NCBI RefSeq assembly: GCF_000176015.1 | Contig: NZ_ACYY01000002.1 | Coordinates: 124,001-188,000 of the forward strand | DNA length: 64,000 nucleotides | From: Rhodobacter ferrooxidans | GTDB taxonomy: Bacteria; Pseudomonadota; Alphaproteobacteria; Rhodobacterales; Rhodobacteraceae | Reading direction: 5' to 3' | Shown: positions 46,729-55,814 of the stretch, in pieces | How the letters are laid out: the number at the start of each line of letters is the position of its first letter | How positions within the stretch are numbered: the first letter of the stretch is position 1 | Position numbers and translations under genes: made by a program | Notes under the pieces: generated by a model | What the model was told of the DNA's origin: nothing | Databases searched by the model: none | Seen by the model: only the letters and a program-made list of their open reading frames with translations

Positions 46729-48306
46729 CTAAAAAATTGAAGAGGACACCTTTCTCCCCATCCACCCCGCCAGCGCCTCCACCTCCTCCGCCGTCAGCCG
46801 TAGGCCAAGCTTGGTGCGGCGCCAGACCACATCCGCGGCGGTGCGGGCGTATTCCTTCTGCATCAGCCAGCGGACCTCGGCTTCGGTCAGGGTGGCGCCG
46901 AAATCCTGGCCGAGGGCGGACGCGGTTCCGGCGGTGCCCAGCACTTGCCAGGCCTCGGTGCCATAGGCGCGGATCAGGCGGGCGGACCAGTAGTCGGTCA
47001 GGAAGGGATAGTCGACGCGCAGGCGGGCGGTCAGGGCGGGCACGCCGTCGTGGGGGAAGTTGCCGCCCGGAAGCGGGGCGCGGGCGGTCCAGTTGGGGGG
47101 AAGGTTGGGGAAATGGGGGGCGAGTTTGGCAAGGGCGGCCTCGGCCAGGCGGCGGTAGGTGGTGATCTTGCCGCCAAAGACGTTCAGCAGCGGCGGGCCG
47201 TTGGTATCGAGGGAAAGGACATAATCGCGGGTGGCGGCGGTGGCCGAGCTGGCGTGGTCGTTGTAAAGCGGGCGGACGCCGGAATAGGACCAGACGATAT
47301 CCTCGCGCGTCACCGGCTGCGCGAAGTATTGCGAGACGAAGGTCAGCAGATAGTCCTTCTCGGCCTCGGTGCAGGTGGCGGACCCGGGCGGGCCTTCATG
47401 GTCCAGATCGGTGGTGCCGATCAGGGTGAAATCCTGTTCATAGGGGATGGCAAAGACGATGCGGCCATCGGTGCCCTGAAAGAAATAGCAACGGTCATGG
47501 GTGAACAGGCGGCGGGTGACGATATGGCTGCCGCGCACCAGCCGCACGCCCTCGGTGGACTGGATATGGGTGACGTTGCGGATCACATCCTCGACCCACG
47601 GCCCACCGGCATTGACCAAGGCGCGGGCACGGTGCTGGGTAGTGCCATCGGCGGACTCGAGGGTGATGTGCCACAGGTCGCCATCCCGCCGGGCATCGGT
47701 GACGCGGGTGCCGACCATGATCTGCGCGCCATGGGCCTGCGCTGCGCGGGCGTTCAGCACCACGAGGCGGGAATCCTCGACCCAGCAATCGGAATACTCA
47801 AAGGCGTGGCGGAACTTCGGCTGCAAGGCCGCCCCCGCTGGATCGCGGGCAAGGTCAAGCGTGCGGGTGGCGGGCAGGATCTTGCGGCCGCCCAGCGTGT
47901 CATAGACCAGCAGGCCCAGCCGGATCAGCCAGGCCGGGCGGCGACCGCGCATCCAGGGCATCAGCAGCGCCATCAGTTTCGACACCGGCGTATCGGTCTC
48001 GAACCGCATGGCCGGGTGATAGGGCAGCACAAAGCGCATCGGCCAACTGATATGCGGCATGGCAACCAGCAGGGTTTCACGTTCGGTCAGCGCCTCGTGC
48101 ACCAGCCGGATCTTGAAATACTCCAGATAGCGCAAGCCACCGTGGAACAGCTTGGTCGAGGCGCTGGAGGTGCCCTGCGCCAGATCGCCCATTTCCGCCA
48201 GCGTGACCGACAGCCCGCGCCCCGCCGCATCGCGGGCAATGCCGCAGCCGTTGACGCCACCGCCGATGATGAAAAGGTCAACGGGGGGGGAATCGTGCGG
48301 TGGCAT
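46729..48306 (-). CDS. glpD: glycerol-3-phosphate dehydrogenase (FAD)
   Basis: 525-residue membrane-associated flavoenzyme oxidising G3P to DHAP and passing electrons to quinone. FAD motif LFIIGGGVNGCGIARDAAGRG, then SSASTKLFHGGLRYLE, VNAGGPWVEDV, IGTTDLDHEGPP and WSYSGVRPLYND identify it. AGGAGA is 7 bases before ATG 48306. Divergent from glpR across a 142-base region with repeated TTCGTT-type sites. The downstream flank switches abruptly to the low-GC block. Confidence 0.95.
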   Translation of the reverse strand: MPPHDSPPVDLFIIGGGVNGCGIARDAAGRGLSVTLAEMGDLAQGTSSASTKLFHGGLRYLEYFKIRLVHEALTERETLLVAMPHISWPMRFVLPYHPAMRFETDTPVSKLMALLMPWMRGRRPAWLIRLGLLVYDTLGGRKILPATRTLDLARDPAGAALQPKFRHAFEYSDCWVEDSRLVVLNARAAQAHGAQIMVGTRVTDARRDGDLWHITLESADGTTQHRARALVNAGGPWVEDVIRNVTHIQSTEGVRLVRGSHIVTRRLFTHDRCYFFQGTDGRIVFAIPYEQDFTLIGTTDLDHEGPPGSATCTEAEKDYLLTFVSQYFAQPVTREDIVWSYSGVRPLYNDHASSATAATRDYVLSLDTNGPPLLNVFGGKITTYRRLAEAALAKLAPHFPNLPPNWTARAPLPGGNFPHDGVPALTARLRVDYPFLTDYWSARLIRAYGTEAWQVLGTAGTASALGQDFGATLTEAEVRWLMQKEYARTAADVVWRRTKLGLRLTAEEVEALAGWMGRKVSSSIF

Positions 48307-48354
48307 GGGAGTCTCCTGTTCTTGGCAAACATAGCGCGGTTCAGGCGGCCTGAC

Positions 48355-48418
48355 ATTCGTTATTTTGCGCTTTTTGCTGAAACGAATGGAAACGCGCAGG
48401 ATGACTTTCGTTTTGTGC
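48355..48418. promoter_or_regulatory. GlpR operator region between glpD and glpR
   Basis: Three related half-site clusters: ATTCGTTATTTTGCGC (48355-48370), GAAACGAATGGAAACGC (48379-48395, inverted), TTTCGTTTTGTGC (48406-48418). DeoR/GlpR-family repressors bind repeated TTTCG-type half-sites. The binding is inferred. Confidence 0.45.
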
Positions 48419-48448
48419 TGTGGCAGAAGGCAGAGACGCAGAGGAGGG

Positions 48449-49240
48449 ATGCAGGTGGCACTGAGTTTACGGCAGGCGGAAATCCTGAAGATTGCCCGTG
48501 GCGAGGGGCGGGTGGCAGTGGAAGCTCTGGCCGACCGCCTGGGCGTGACGGTGCAAACCATCCGCCGCGACCTGACCGATCTGGCCGAGGCCGGGCATCT
48601 GGACCGGGTGCATGGCGGGGCGGTGATCCGGACCGGGGTTTCCAACATCGGCTACGCCGAACGGCGGCAGATGAACGATGATGCCAAGGCGGCGATCGGG
48701 CGGGCCTGCGCGCGGGCGATCCCGGACAACAGCTCGCTGATCCTGAACATCGGCACCACGACCGAGGCGGTGGCGCGGGCGCTGTTGCAGCACCGCCAGA
48801 TTACCGTGGTGACCAACAACATGAATGTCGCCAACACTCTGGTTGCCAATGAAAGCTGCGAGATCATGCTGGCGGGCGGTGGCTTGCGGCGCAGCGATGG
48901 CGGTTTGGTGGGCGATCTGACGACGCAGTTCATCGAGCAGTTCAAGGTGGATTACGCGGTGATCGGCATTTCGGCGCTGGACCCGGATGGAGATCTGCTG
49001 GATTTCGATCTGGCCGAGGTGCGGGTGTCGAAGGCGATCCTGCGGCAGGCGCGGCGGGTATATCTGGTGGTGGACGGATCAAAGCTGGAACGCTCGGCCC
49101 CGGCGCGGCTGGCGTCGCTGGCGGACATTGACGCGGTGTTCACCGACAAGCCGTTGCCCGAGGCGTTGGCGCGCAAATGTGCCGAATGGGGCACGGCGGT
49201 GCATGTGGCGGAGTCTGGCGGGGCCGCTTCTCGGGCGTGA
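48449..49240 (+). CDS. glpR: DeoR-family glycerol regulon repressor
   Basis: 263-residue repressor. N-terminal helix-turn-helix SLRQAEILKIARGEGRVAVEALADRLGVTVQTIRRDLTDL, then the sugar-phosphate isomerase-like ligand domain with LNIGTTTEAVARALL and LAGGGLRRSDGGLVG. G3P is the expected inducer. Divergent from glpD. The start is uncertain: ATG 48449 has its ribosome site only 1-2 bases away, while GTG 48455 (VALSLRQ) has GAGGAGG at a better 8-base spacing. Confidence 0.9.
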   Translation: MQVALSLRQAEILKIARGEGRVAVEALADRLGVTVQTIRRDLTDLAEAGHLDRVHGGAVIRTGVSNIGYAERRQMNDDAKAAIGRACARAIPDNSSLILNIGTTTEAVARALLQHRQITVVTNNMNVANTLVANESCEIMLAGGGLRRSDGGLVGDLTTQFIEQFKVDYAVIGISALDPDGDLLDFDLAEVRVSKAILRQARRVYLVVDGSKLERSAPARLASLADIDAVFTDKPLPEALARKCAEWGTAVHVAESGGAASRA

Positions 49241-49359
49241 CCGCCCTCGGCGCTGGTCAACGAGAAGCGCCCGCAAGGGAGCGTCGAGCGGCGTATCTGG
49301 TCCTTGATCTTTCGCGGTGTGGCAGGGATGGTGCGGCCAGACCGCGAAAGGCCCGCCCG

Positions 49360-49992
49360 ATGTTCGACATCCTGTTTGTCATGCCGCCCGAACAACTGGC
49401 CGCCTTCATCGCGGGCGGGCTGGTGGTGAATTTCGCGCCTGGGGCGGATGCGATGTTTGCCACAGCTTGCGGCATTCAGGGCGGGCCGCGGGTCGGGGCG
49501 GCGGCGGGCTTTGGCGCCGGGGTTGGCGTGGTCTGGCATGTGACGCTGGCGGCCTTGGGTGTTTCGGCGCTGATCGCGCTTTATCCGCAGGCGCTGGACG
49601 CGGTGCGCTGGCTCGGCGCGGCTTACCTGCTGTATCTGGGCTGGAAGGCCTGGCAGGCCGGTGCTTCGGGTCAGGGGCGCGGCATGCCGACAGCGGCGCG
49701 GGCGTTCCGGCGCGGCGTGCTGACCAACATGCTGAACCCCAAGCCGGTGCTGTTCGTGCTGGCCTTTCTGCCGCAATTCGTCGAACCGCAGGTCGGGCCG
49801 GTCTGGCAGCAGATCGTGGCCTTGGGCAGCATCTTTGCCTTTACCGGCACGCTGGTGACCATGGGTTATGGTGCGTTGGCGGGCTATGTCGGGCAGGCGC
49901 TGGGGGCGCGAATGGAGATCGTGAACAAGGTGGCCTCGGTGATGTTCGTCGGGTTGGCGGCAAAGCTGGTTCTGGATGCAGGGGGAGAATGA
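49360..49992 (+). CDS. LysE-family amino-acid/metabolite exporter
   Basis: 210-residue inner-membrane protein with about six hydrophobic helices. GGLVVNFAPGADAMFATACGIQGG carries the conserved N-terminal NFxPGPD-type motif, and FRRGVLTNMLNPKPVLFVLAFLPQFV the second repeat signature (RhtB/LysE). Substrate unknown; homoserine or homocysteine-type amino acids would fit the adjacent homocysteine methyltransferase. It overlaps that gene at the stop codon, so the two are coupled. Confidence 0.9.
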   Translation: MFDILFVMPPEQLAAFIAGGLVVNFAPGADAMFATACGIQGGPRVGAAAGFGAGVGVVWHVTLAALGVSALIALYPQALDAVRWLGAAYLLYLGWKAWQAGASGQGRGMPTAARAFRRGVLTNMLNPKPVLFVLAFLPQFVEPQVGPVWQQIVALGSIFAFTGTLVTMGYGALAGYVGQALGARMEIVNKVASVMFVGLAAKLVLDAGGE

Positions 49993-50885
49993 TGCAGATC
50001 ACGCTACTTGATGGCGGCATGGGGCAGGAACTGCTGGCCCGCACCGGCGATGCGCCGACGCCGCTTTGGGCGACGCAGGTGATGCTGGATCACCCCGATG
50101 TGGTGCGCCAGATCCACGCCGACTATTTCGCCGCCGGGGCGACGGTGGCCACCACCAACACCTATGCCATTCACCACGACCGGCTGGAACGGTTTGGCGT
50201 CGATCACCTGTTTGGCGCCTTGCACGCCAAGGCGCTTGCACAGGCGCAAGAGGCGCGGGCGGCGCATGGGTCCGGGCGGATTGCCGGGTCGCTGGGGCCG
50301 CTGGTCGCCTCCTACCGTCCGGAAACCTGCCCGCCAGTGGCCGAGGCAGCGGTGAAATATGCCGAGATCGCCGCCCTGCTGGCTCCTGGGGTGGATTTCT
50401 TCCTGTGCGAGACCATGGCCTCGGTGCAGCAGGCCGAGGGCGCGCTGGCAGGGGCGCTGACGGCGGGCAAGCCGGTCTGGCTGTCGGTCACGGTTGATGA
50501 TGCCGATGGCAGCCGCTTGCGCTCGGGCGAGGCGGTGGCGGATCTGGCGCCACTGGTGGCGCGATACAAGCCGGCGGCGGTGCTGGTAAACTGCTCGGTG
50601 CCCGAGGCGATGGCGGCAGCCTTGGCGCAGGTGGCGGGTTTCGGCGTGCCCTTCGGCGCCTATGCCAACGGCTTTACCCATATCAACGCCGCCTTCAAGG
50701 CCGATGCCCCGACGGTCGATGTGCTGGAGCATCGCCATGACCTGACACCCGCGAAATATGCCGATTTCGCCATGTTTTGGGTAGCGCAGGGGGCGACCAT
50801 CGTCGGTGGCTGCTGCGAGGTGGGGCCTGCGCATATCGCCGCCCTTGCTGCTGCCTTGCGGGCGGCGGGGCACGAGATCGTTTAA
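49992..50885 (+). CDS. homocysteine S-methyltransferase family protein
   Basis: 297-residue barrel enzyme. LLDGGMGQELL at the start, the first zinc Cys in VLVNCSVPEAM and the final Cys pair in IVGGCCEVGPAHI form the zinc site of Hcy-binding domain proteins. Uses S-methylmethionine, betaine or a similar methyl donor to make methionine from homocysteine, or recycles related thiols. ATG 49992 is chosen (GGGGGAG 5 bases upstream); ATG 49989 is adjacent in the same frame. One-base overlap with the LysE gene. Confidence 0.9.
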   Translation: MQITLLDGGMGQELLARTGDAPTPLWATQVMLDHPDVVRQIHADYFAAGATVATTNTYAIHHDRLERFGVDHLFGALHAKALAQAQEARAAHGSGRIAGSLGPLVASYRPETCPPVAEAAVKYAEIAALLAPGVDFFLCETMASVQQAEGALAGALTAGKPVWLSVTVDDADGSRLRSGEAVADLAPLVARYKPAAVLVNCSVPEAMAAALAQVAGFGVPFGAYANGFTHINAAFKADAPTVDVLEHRHDLTPAKYADFAMFWVAQGATIVGGCCEVGPAHIAALAAALRAAGHEIV

Positions 50886-50886
50886 G

Positions 50887-51534
50887 GTGAGCTATACCTA
50901 CACCCCGCCCGATGTGCCGCTGGAAATCCTGTATCACGACGATCAGGTGCTGGTGGTCAGCAAGCCCGCGGGGCTTTTGTCGGTGCCGGGCAAGGGGGCA
51001 GACAAGGCCGATTGCCTGATCACCCGCTTGCAGGCGGTGTTTCCCGAGGTGCTGCTGGTGCACCGGCTGGATACCGATACCTCGGGCGTGATGGTGTTTG
51101 CCATGAACAAGGCGGCGCAGGGGGCGCTGGGCCAGCAGTTCGAAAAGCGGCAGACCAAGAAGGTCTATATTGCCCGGCTGGACGGGCTGCTGGAGCCGCG
51201 CGAGGGGCGGGTGGACCTGCCCTTGATCGTCGATTGGCCGAACCGGCCGCGGCAGCATGTGAACCATGACACCGGGCGCCCGGCGCAGACCGACTGGCGG
51301 GTGGTGAAATATGGCAAGGCGGAAACCCGGGTGCGGCTGATGCCGCTGACCGGGCGCAGCCACCAGTTGCGGGTGCATATGGCGGCCTTGGGGCATCCGA
51401 TCCTGGGGGATGCGCTTTATGCCTCGGGGGCCGCCTGCGAGCATCCGCGGCTGATGCTGCACGCCGAATCCCTGCGGTTCCGCCACCCGGAAACCGGCAA
51501 AAGCCTGACCTTCACCGCCCCCTGCCCGTTCTGA
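50887..51534 (+). CDS. rluA: dual-specificity tRNA/rRNA pseudouridine synthase
   Basis: 215-residue RluA, which modifies 23S U746 and tRNA position 32. Catalytic Asp in VHRLDTDTSGVMVFAMNK; VVSKPAGLLSVPGK, DLPLIVDWPNRPRQHVNHDTGRPAQTDW and MPLTGRSHQLRVHMAALGHPILGD match E. coli RluA closely. The start is GTG 50887, just after the TAA of the upstream gene; the frame opens further upstream only inside that gene. Last gene of the three-gene LysE-HMT-rluA run. Confidence 0.93.
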   Translation: MSYTYTPPDVPLEILYHDDQVLVVSKPAGLLSVPGKGADKADCLITRLQAVFPEVLLVHRLDTDTSGVMVFAMNKAAQGALGQQFEKRQTKKVYIARLDGLLEPREGRVDLPLIVDWPNRPRQHVNHDTGRPAQTDWRVVKYGKAETRVRLMPLTGRSHQLRVHMAALGHPILGDALYASGAACEHPRLMLHAESLRFRHPETGKSLTFTAPCPF

Positions 51535-51537
51535 GGC

Positions 51538-51936
51538 CTATTGCTTTCGCGCCAAGGCGAAGGCGGCCAGAAACGCGGCCAGCAGTGGCAGCCACCCAGC
51601 GCTTTTCAGCACCAGACTGGCGGCGGCGACCTGGGTTGACACTTGCGAGGTCAGTTGCGCCCGCGCCGCCTCGGCCTGCTGGCGCCGCCGCTTGGCGTTG
51701 ACCCGGCTGATCGCATCGACCAGCAGGGCCAGAACGGCAAACAGCGCGGCGAAAGTCAGCGCGGCCATCGGCGCGCCGATCCGGGCGGCCAGAAAGCCGA
51801 AACCGCCCGCGGTCAGAAACCCAAGCGCCACGATCAGCAGCACCGCCGAGGCCAGCGAGGCGATGATGCGACCCATCAACGCCTCGCCGCTGCGGGCGGT
51901 CAGTTCGCGCAACAGGGCGGCAAATTGCGCTGCCAT
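51538..51936 (-). CDS. phage-holin-like/YqjE-type membrane protein
   Basis: 132 residues with three hydrophobic segments (IIASLASAVLLIVALGFLTAG, MAALTFAALFAVLALLVDA and a C-terminal LLAAFLAAFALA). Annotated in relatives as 'phage holin family', but it is a host protein of the YqjE kind, regularly next to YqjD/ElaB-like genes, as here (3 bases away). No lysis genes are near. Likely an envelope-stress-related inner membrane protein. Confidence 0.78.
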   Translation of the reverse strand: MAAQFAALLRELTARSGEALMGRIIASLASAVLLIVALGFLTAGGFGFLAARIGAPMAALTFAALFAVLALLVDAISRVNAKRRRQQAEAARAQLTSQVSTQVAAASLVLKSAGWLPLLAAFLAAFALARKQ

Positions 51937-51939
51937 GGC

Positions 51940-52194
51940 TTAGCGCCTCGTCATCACGCCAACCAGAAAGCCAAGCCCGGCGGCAATGCCGATGGCCCCC
52001 AAAGGGTTGGCGACAACGGCATCGACCACGCTGATCTTGGCGTCATGGCCGGCCTTCTCCACCTGCTTGCGGGCGGCACCCACGCCTTCGGTCACGCCTT
52101 CGCTGGCGGTGGTGGTCAGCTTGGCCAGATCGGCACGCAGGGCGGCAACCTGTTCGCGCAGGTCGTCGGTAAATTCGGATTTCGCGATGCTCAT
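51940..52194 (-). CDS. YqjD/ElaB-like membrane-anchored protein (DUF883)
   Basis: 84 residues. An amphipathic, Ala/Lys-rich helical region (DDLREQVAALRADLAKLTTTA) precedes one C-terminal membrane helix NPLGAIGIAAGLGFLVGVMTRR, the ElaB/YqjD/DUF883 plan; in E. coli these bind ribosomes at the membrane in stationary phase. AAGGAG precedes ATG 52194. Leads directly to the holin-like gene with 3 bases between. Confidence 0.86.
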   Translation of the reverse strand: MSIAKSEFTDDLREQVAALRADLAKLTTTASEGVTEGVGAARKQVEKAGHDAKISVVDAVVANPLGAIGIAAGLGFLVGVMTRR

Positions 52195-52258
52195 GGGGTT
52201 CTCCTTCGGAAAAGCGGCACCGGTTTGCGGTGCCAACAAGTCGCATATGGGGTGCGGA

Positions 52259-52333
52259 TCAGCGCAGACCAAAGAAGGCGAGGATCGCCATCACCACAAC
52301 GACAAGGCCGACAAGGTAAATGATCTGGTTCAT
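52259..52333 (-). CDS. 24-residue small hydrophobic membrane peptide
   Basis: A short frame beginning MNQIIYLVGL and ending AILAFFGLR, almost entirely one membrane helix with a positive C-terminus. AAGGAGCT lies 6 bases before ATG 52333. Immediately upstream of the YqjD-like gene (65 bases) in the same direction. The ribosome site, hydrophobic composition and context support it; I recall similar peptides in related genomes but cannot confirm that here. It would have been missed by length cut-offs. Confidence 0.6.
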   Translation of the reverse strand: MNQIIYLVGLVVVVMAILAFFGLR

Positions 52334-52504
52334 GGACAGCTCCTTGCCCCGGAGAATCGGCGTGGGGCGGCGCCACGCAAATGATGCGCCTTTTTGCCAA
52401 AAGCGGCACTGATCCGTGTCAGTATCCGGCAGGGATTTGGCGCGGTTACAGGTGCAGGCCTTCAGGAAGCGTGGCCGGCGGCAAGGGTTGGGAAAACGAA
52501 ACCC

Positions 52505-53950
52505 TCAGTCGGCGCCCGGCTCCCAGCCGGAGATCGCCTTGACCTCCAGAAACTCCTCGATCCCCCAGGCGCCGCCCTCGCGGGCGCGGCCCGAGGCTTT
52601 CACGCCACCAAACGGCGCGCCGGCGCTGCGGGATTTGCCGTTCATCTCGACCATGCCGGACCGCAACTGCCGCGCAAGACGGTTGCGGCGGCTGCCATCG
52701 GCGGATTGCACATAGTTGGTCAACCCGTAGGGGGTGTTGTTGGCAATCGCCACCGCCTCGGCTTCGGTATCGAAGGGGATCATGCACAGCACCGGGCCAA
52801 AGATTTCCTCGGCCTCGATGGTCATGCCGGGGATGACATCGGCAAACACCGTGGGCCGCACGAAGAAGCCGCGGTTCAACCCATCGGGGCGGCCCGGACC
52901 ACCGGCCACCAGCCGCGCACCCTCGTCGATACCCTTCTGGATAAAGCCCTGAATCTGGTCGTATTGCCGCTGGTTGACCACCGGGCCGATGTGGCGGCCA
53001 GCCTCGTGCGCCGAGGCGACCTTGATCGAACTGGCGACTTCCGCGGCGATTTCGACCGCGCGGGCATAGGCCGAGCGTTCCACCAGCATCCGGCTGGGGG
53101 CGTTGCAGCTTTGCCCCGAGTTGTTCATCATGTGCCGCACGCCGCGTTCGACCGCACGGTCATCGGCATCGGCAAAGATCAGGTTGGCACCCTTGCCGCC
53201 CAGCTCCAGTGCCACGCGTTTCAGGGTCTGCGCTGCGGCGACCGAGATGGCGCGACCAGCGCGGGTCGAGCCGGTAAAGCTGATCATCTCGACATCCGGA
53301 TGCGCCGAAAGCTGGCTGCCCACCCCCGGCCCATCGCCGTTGACCAGGTTGAACACCCCCGCAGGCGCCCCGGCGTCATGCACGAATTCCGCAAACAGCA
53401 GCGACGACAGCGGCGCTTCTTCCGAGGGTTTCAGCACGCAGGTGCAGCCCGCCAGCAATGCCGGAATCACCTTCAGCGTCACCTGATTCATCGGCCAGTT
53501 CCACGGCGTGATCAGGCCAACCACGCCGATGGGTTCCAGCGCGATGCGGTCGTTCGGGGTGTTCGGTCCCAGCGGGCGCACCCATTCGATGTGGTTGAAC
53601 GCGGTCAGGAAATTCTTCAGATGCCAAGGCAGGCAGGGCGCCTGACTGTCGCGCGCCATGTCGATCGGCGCGCCCATCTCCAGGCTGATGGCGGCGGCCA
53701 TCTCTTCCTTGCGGGCCTCGTATTGCGCCAGAATCCGCTCGACCAGCGCCGCGCGCTCGGCAGGCGGGGTGGCGGCCCAGCCGGGAAAGGCGGCCTTGGC
53801 TGCGGCAACGGCGGCGTTGGTATCGGCCTCGCTGCCCAGCGAGATCACGGCGCAGGCTTCCTCGGTGGAAGGGTCGATCACGGTGCAATCGCGCGGGGCG
53901 GCGGGGGCTGTCCACTGGCCGTTGATATAGAAATTGCGGTGCTCAAGCAT
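52505..53950 (-). CDS. aldehyde dehydrogenase family protein
   Basis: 481-residue NAD(P)-dependent ALDH. ITPWNWPMNQVTLK, FTGSTRAGRAISVAA, the general-base LELGGKGANLIF and the catalytic Cys in NNSGQSCNAPSRML are intact. Substrate unknown; it belongs to the generic aldehyde-to-acid group and is distinct from the hpaE ALDH in this window. GGAGGG precedes ATG 53950. Single gene, divergent from the GT92 gene. Confidence 0.9.
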   Translation of the reverse strand: MLEHRNFYINGQWTAPAAPRDCTVIDPSTEEACAVISLGSEADTNAAVAAAKAAFPGWAATPPAERAALVERILAQYEARKEEMAAAISLEMGAPIDMARDSQAPCLPWHLKNFLTAFNHIEWVRPLGPNTPNDRIALEPIGVVGLITPWNWPMNQVTLKVIPALLAGCTCVLKPSEEAPLSSLLFAEFVHDAGAPAGVFNLVNGDGPGVGSQLSAHPDVEMISFTGSTRAGRAISVAAAQTLKRVALELGGKGANLIFADADDRAVERGVRHMMNNSGQSCNAPSRMLVERSAYARAVEIAAEVASSIKVASAHEAGRHIGPVVNQRQYDQIQGFIQKGIDEGARLVAGGPGRPDGLNRGFFVRPTVFADVIPGMTIEAEEIFGPVLCMIPFDTEAEAVAIANNTPYGLTNYVQSADGSRRNRLARQLRSGMVEMNGKSRSAGAPFGGVKASGRAREGGAWGIEEFLEVKAISGWEPGAD

Positions 53951-54095
53951 GTCAGCCCTCCAAGGTTGCGGCAAATTGGCACTGGCCGGGGCGTGGCGCA
54001 AGGGGGCTTTGCTAGATTTGATCAAATTATTGCGGCGCGGTTGGCTTTGCCAAGGCCGGTTTGGGCTGATATTGCCGGGGCAACAGGAGGGCGCC

Positions 54096-55031
54096 ATGTT
54101 CGGGTTCTTGCAGCGCGGCCAAAGCATCACCCGGATCGCCTTTGATCCGCCGAAACCAGCGCCCGACCGGGCCGGGCTGGCGCTGGTGCTGATCGTGCGC
54201 AACGAGGCGCGCCATGCCGCCGAATGGGCGCGGTTTCACGCGCTTGCGGGGGTGTCGCGGTTCTATGTCTATGACAATGGCTGCACCGATGGCACCATCG
54301 AGGTGCTGCGCGCGGCGTTGGGCGAAGCGTTGGTGGTGATGCCCTGGAACCAGAAGCTGCGCGATGGCCGGGGGCACGAGATTCACAATCAGGTGCTGGC
54401 CTACGCCCATGCCACGCGCAATTTCGGCGGGCGGCACCGCTGGCTGAGCTATCTGGATGTCGATGAGTTTCTGGTGCCGAAACAGGCGGATAGCCTGCCG
54501 CAAGCCTTGGCGCATCTGGGGGGCTGCCGCTGCATCAGCCTGCCCTGGCACATGTTCGGCCGCGCGGGCCACATGCAGCCACCGGCGGGCGGGGTGCTGG
54601 AAAATTACACCCGCCGCAACCCCGACCCGATGAGCAACACCCGCGGCCTGCGCAATTTCAAGATGATCGTCGATCCCTGCCATGTGACGGCGATCAAGGT
54701 CCACGCCATTGAAACTGACGGGCAGACCGACACATGCAACGACCGCGGCGAAAGCTTCAGTTTGACGGCACGGGAAACGCGGGCCTTCTATTCCGCCGAC
54801 CATATCCAGTTGAACCACTACTACACCCGCTCGGACGCCGAATTGCGCGCCAAGATCGCGCGGGGGCCGAACCTGACCACGCCGGACGCCGACCACCTGC
54901 GCCGGGTGCTGCGCAAGGTCGAGAACATCGAGGCGGGCGAGGTCGAGGACCGTGCGGCGCTGGATTATCTGGCGCGCGTGACCGGTGGCAGAACCGCCGG
55001 TTTTCCTGCCGGGACGCCGGTAACGGGATGA
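54096..55031 (+). CDS. glycosyltransferase family 92-like protein
   Basis: 311 residues, similar to GT92/DUF23 glycosyltransferases of Rhodobacteraceae. LALVLIVRNEARHAAEWARFH opens the nucleotide-sugar domain, FYVYDNGCTDGTIEVL follows, and the metal-binding DxD occurs as LSYLDVDEFLVP. HIQLNHYYTRSDAEL is a conserved C-terminal block. No transmembrane helix, so it probably acts at the cytoplasmic face on a cell-surface polysaccharide. AGGAGG precedes ATG 54096. Acceptor unknown. Confidence 0.85.
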   Translation: MFGFLQRGQSITRIAFDPPKPAPDRAGLALVLIVRNEARHAAEWARFHALAGVSRFYVYDNGCTDGTIEVLRAALGEALVVMPWNQKLRDGRGHEIHNQVLAYAHATRNFGGRHRWLSYLDVDEFLVPKQADSLPQALAHLGGCRCISLPWHMFGRAGHMQPPAGGVLENYTRRNPDPMSNTRGLRNFKMIVDPCHVTAIKVHAIETDGQTDTCNDRGESFSLTARETRAFYSADHIQLNHYYTRSDAELRAKIARGPNLTTPDADHLRRVLRKVENIEAGEVEDRAALDYLARVTGGRTAGFPAGTPVTG

Positions 55032-55089
55032 ATTCCCTGCGGCAATGCTTATATGTCAAGCAGACCGCTTCTCATTGCAAAGGCCGATC

Positions 55090-55743
55090 ATGTCTGTTCG
55101 CATCAACGATACTGCCCCCGACTTCACCGCCGAAAGCACCGCCGGGACCATCCGGCTGCACGACTGGATCGGTGACAGCTATGCCATCATCTTTTCGCAC
55201 CCGAAGGATTTCACCCCGGTCTGCACCACCGAATTTGGTGCCGTGGCGCAGCTTGCCGGTGAATTCGCCAAGCGCAACACCAAGGTGATCGGCGTTTCGG
55301 TGGATTCGGTGGCCGAACACCTGAAATGGAAGCGCGACATCGAGGCCTTTGGCGGTGCCCCTGCCGATTTCCCGATCATCGACGACACCAGCCTGACTGT
55401 GGCCAAACTTTACGACATGCTGCCCGCCGACGCCTATCTGCCCGATGGCCGCACGCCCGCCCATTCGGCCACGGTGCGCACGGTGTTCATCATCGGGCCG
55501 GACAAGAAGATCAGGCTGACAATGGCCTACCCGATGTCGGTTGGCCGCAACTTTGCCGAGATTTTGCGGGCGCTGGATGCGGTGCGGGCCACTGATGGCG
55601 TGCCGATTGCCACCCCCGCCAACTGGGTGCCGGGGCAGGATGTGATCGTGGCACTGAGCCTGACCAACGAGCAAGCCACAGCGAAGTTCGGCAAGCTGGA
55701 CATGCGTCTGCCCTATCTGCGGTTTGCCAAGGCGCCGAATTAA
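55090..55743 (+). CDS. 1-Cys peroxiredoxin (Prx6 type)
   Basis: 217-residue peroxidase. The peroxidatic Cys lies in SHPKDFTPVCTTEFGA (PxxxTxxC, about residue 46), with Arg in AHSATVRTVFIIGPD; the C-terminal extension IATPANWVPGQDVIV is that of the Prx6 group. Only one catalytic cysteine is present, so it needs an external thiol reductant. ATG 55090. Detoxifies H2O2 and organic hydroperoxides in the cytoplasm. Stands alone, convergent with dadA. Confidence 0.93.
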   Translation: MSVRINDTAPDFTAESTAGTIRLHDWIGDSYAIIFSHPKDFTPVCTTEFGAVAQLAGEFAKRNTKVIGVSVDSVAEHLKWKRDIEAFGGAPADFPIIDDTSLTVAKLYDMLPADAYLPDGRTPAHSATVRTVFIIGPDKKIRLTMAYPMSVGRNFAEILRALDAVRATDGVPIATPANWVPGQDVIVALSLTNEQATAKFGKLDMRLPYLRFAKAPN

Positions 55744-55814
55744 CCGCGACGACAGCCACCGCAAGAACGGCGCAGAACCGGCAGGCTCTGCGCCGATGGT
55801 CTGGTGATACGGGT

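Noticed and set aside
51538-51936. Prophage holin, suggesting a phage remnant
   Set aside because: No endolysin, spanin or structural genes nearby; the neighbouring YqjD-like gene shows this is the host YqjE-type stress cluster.
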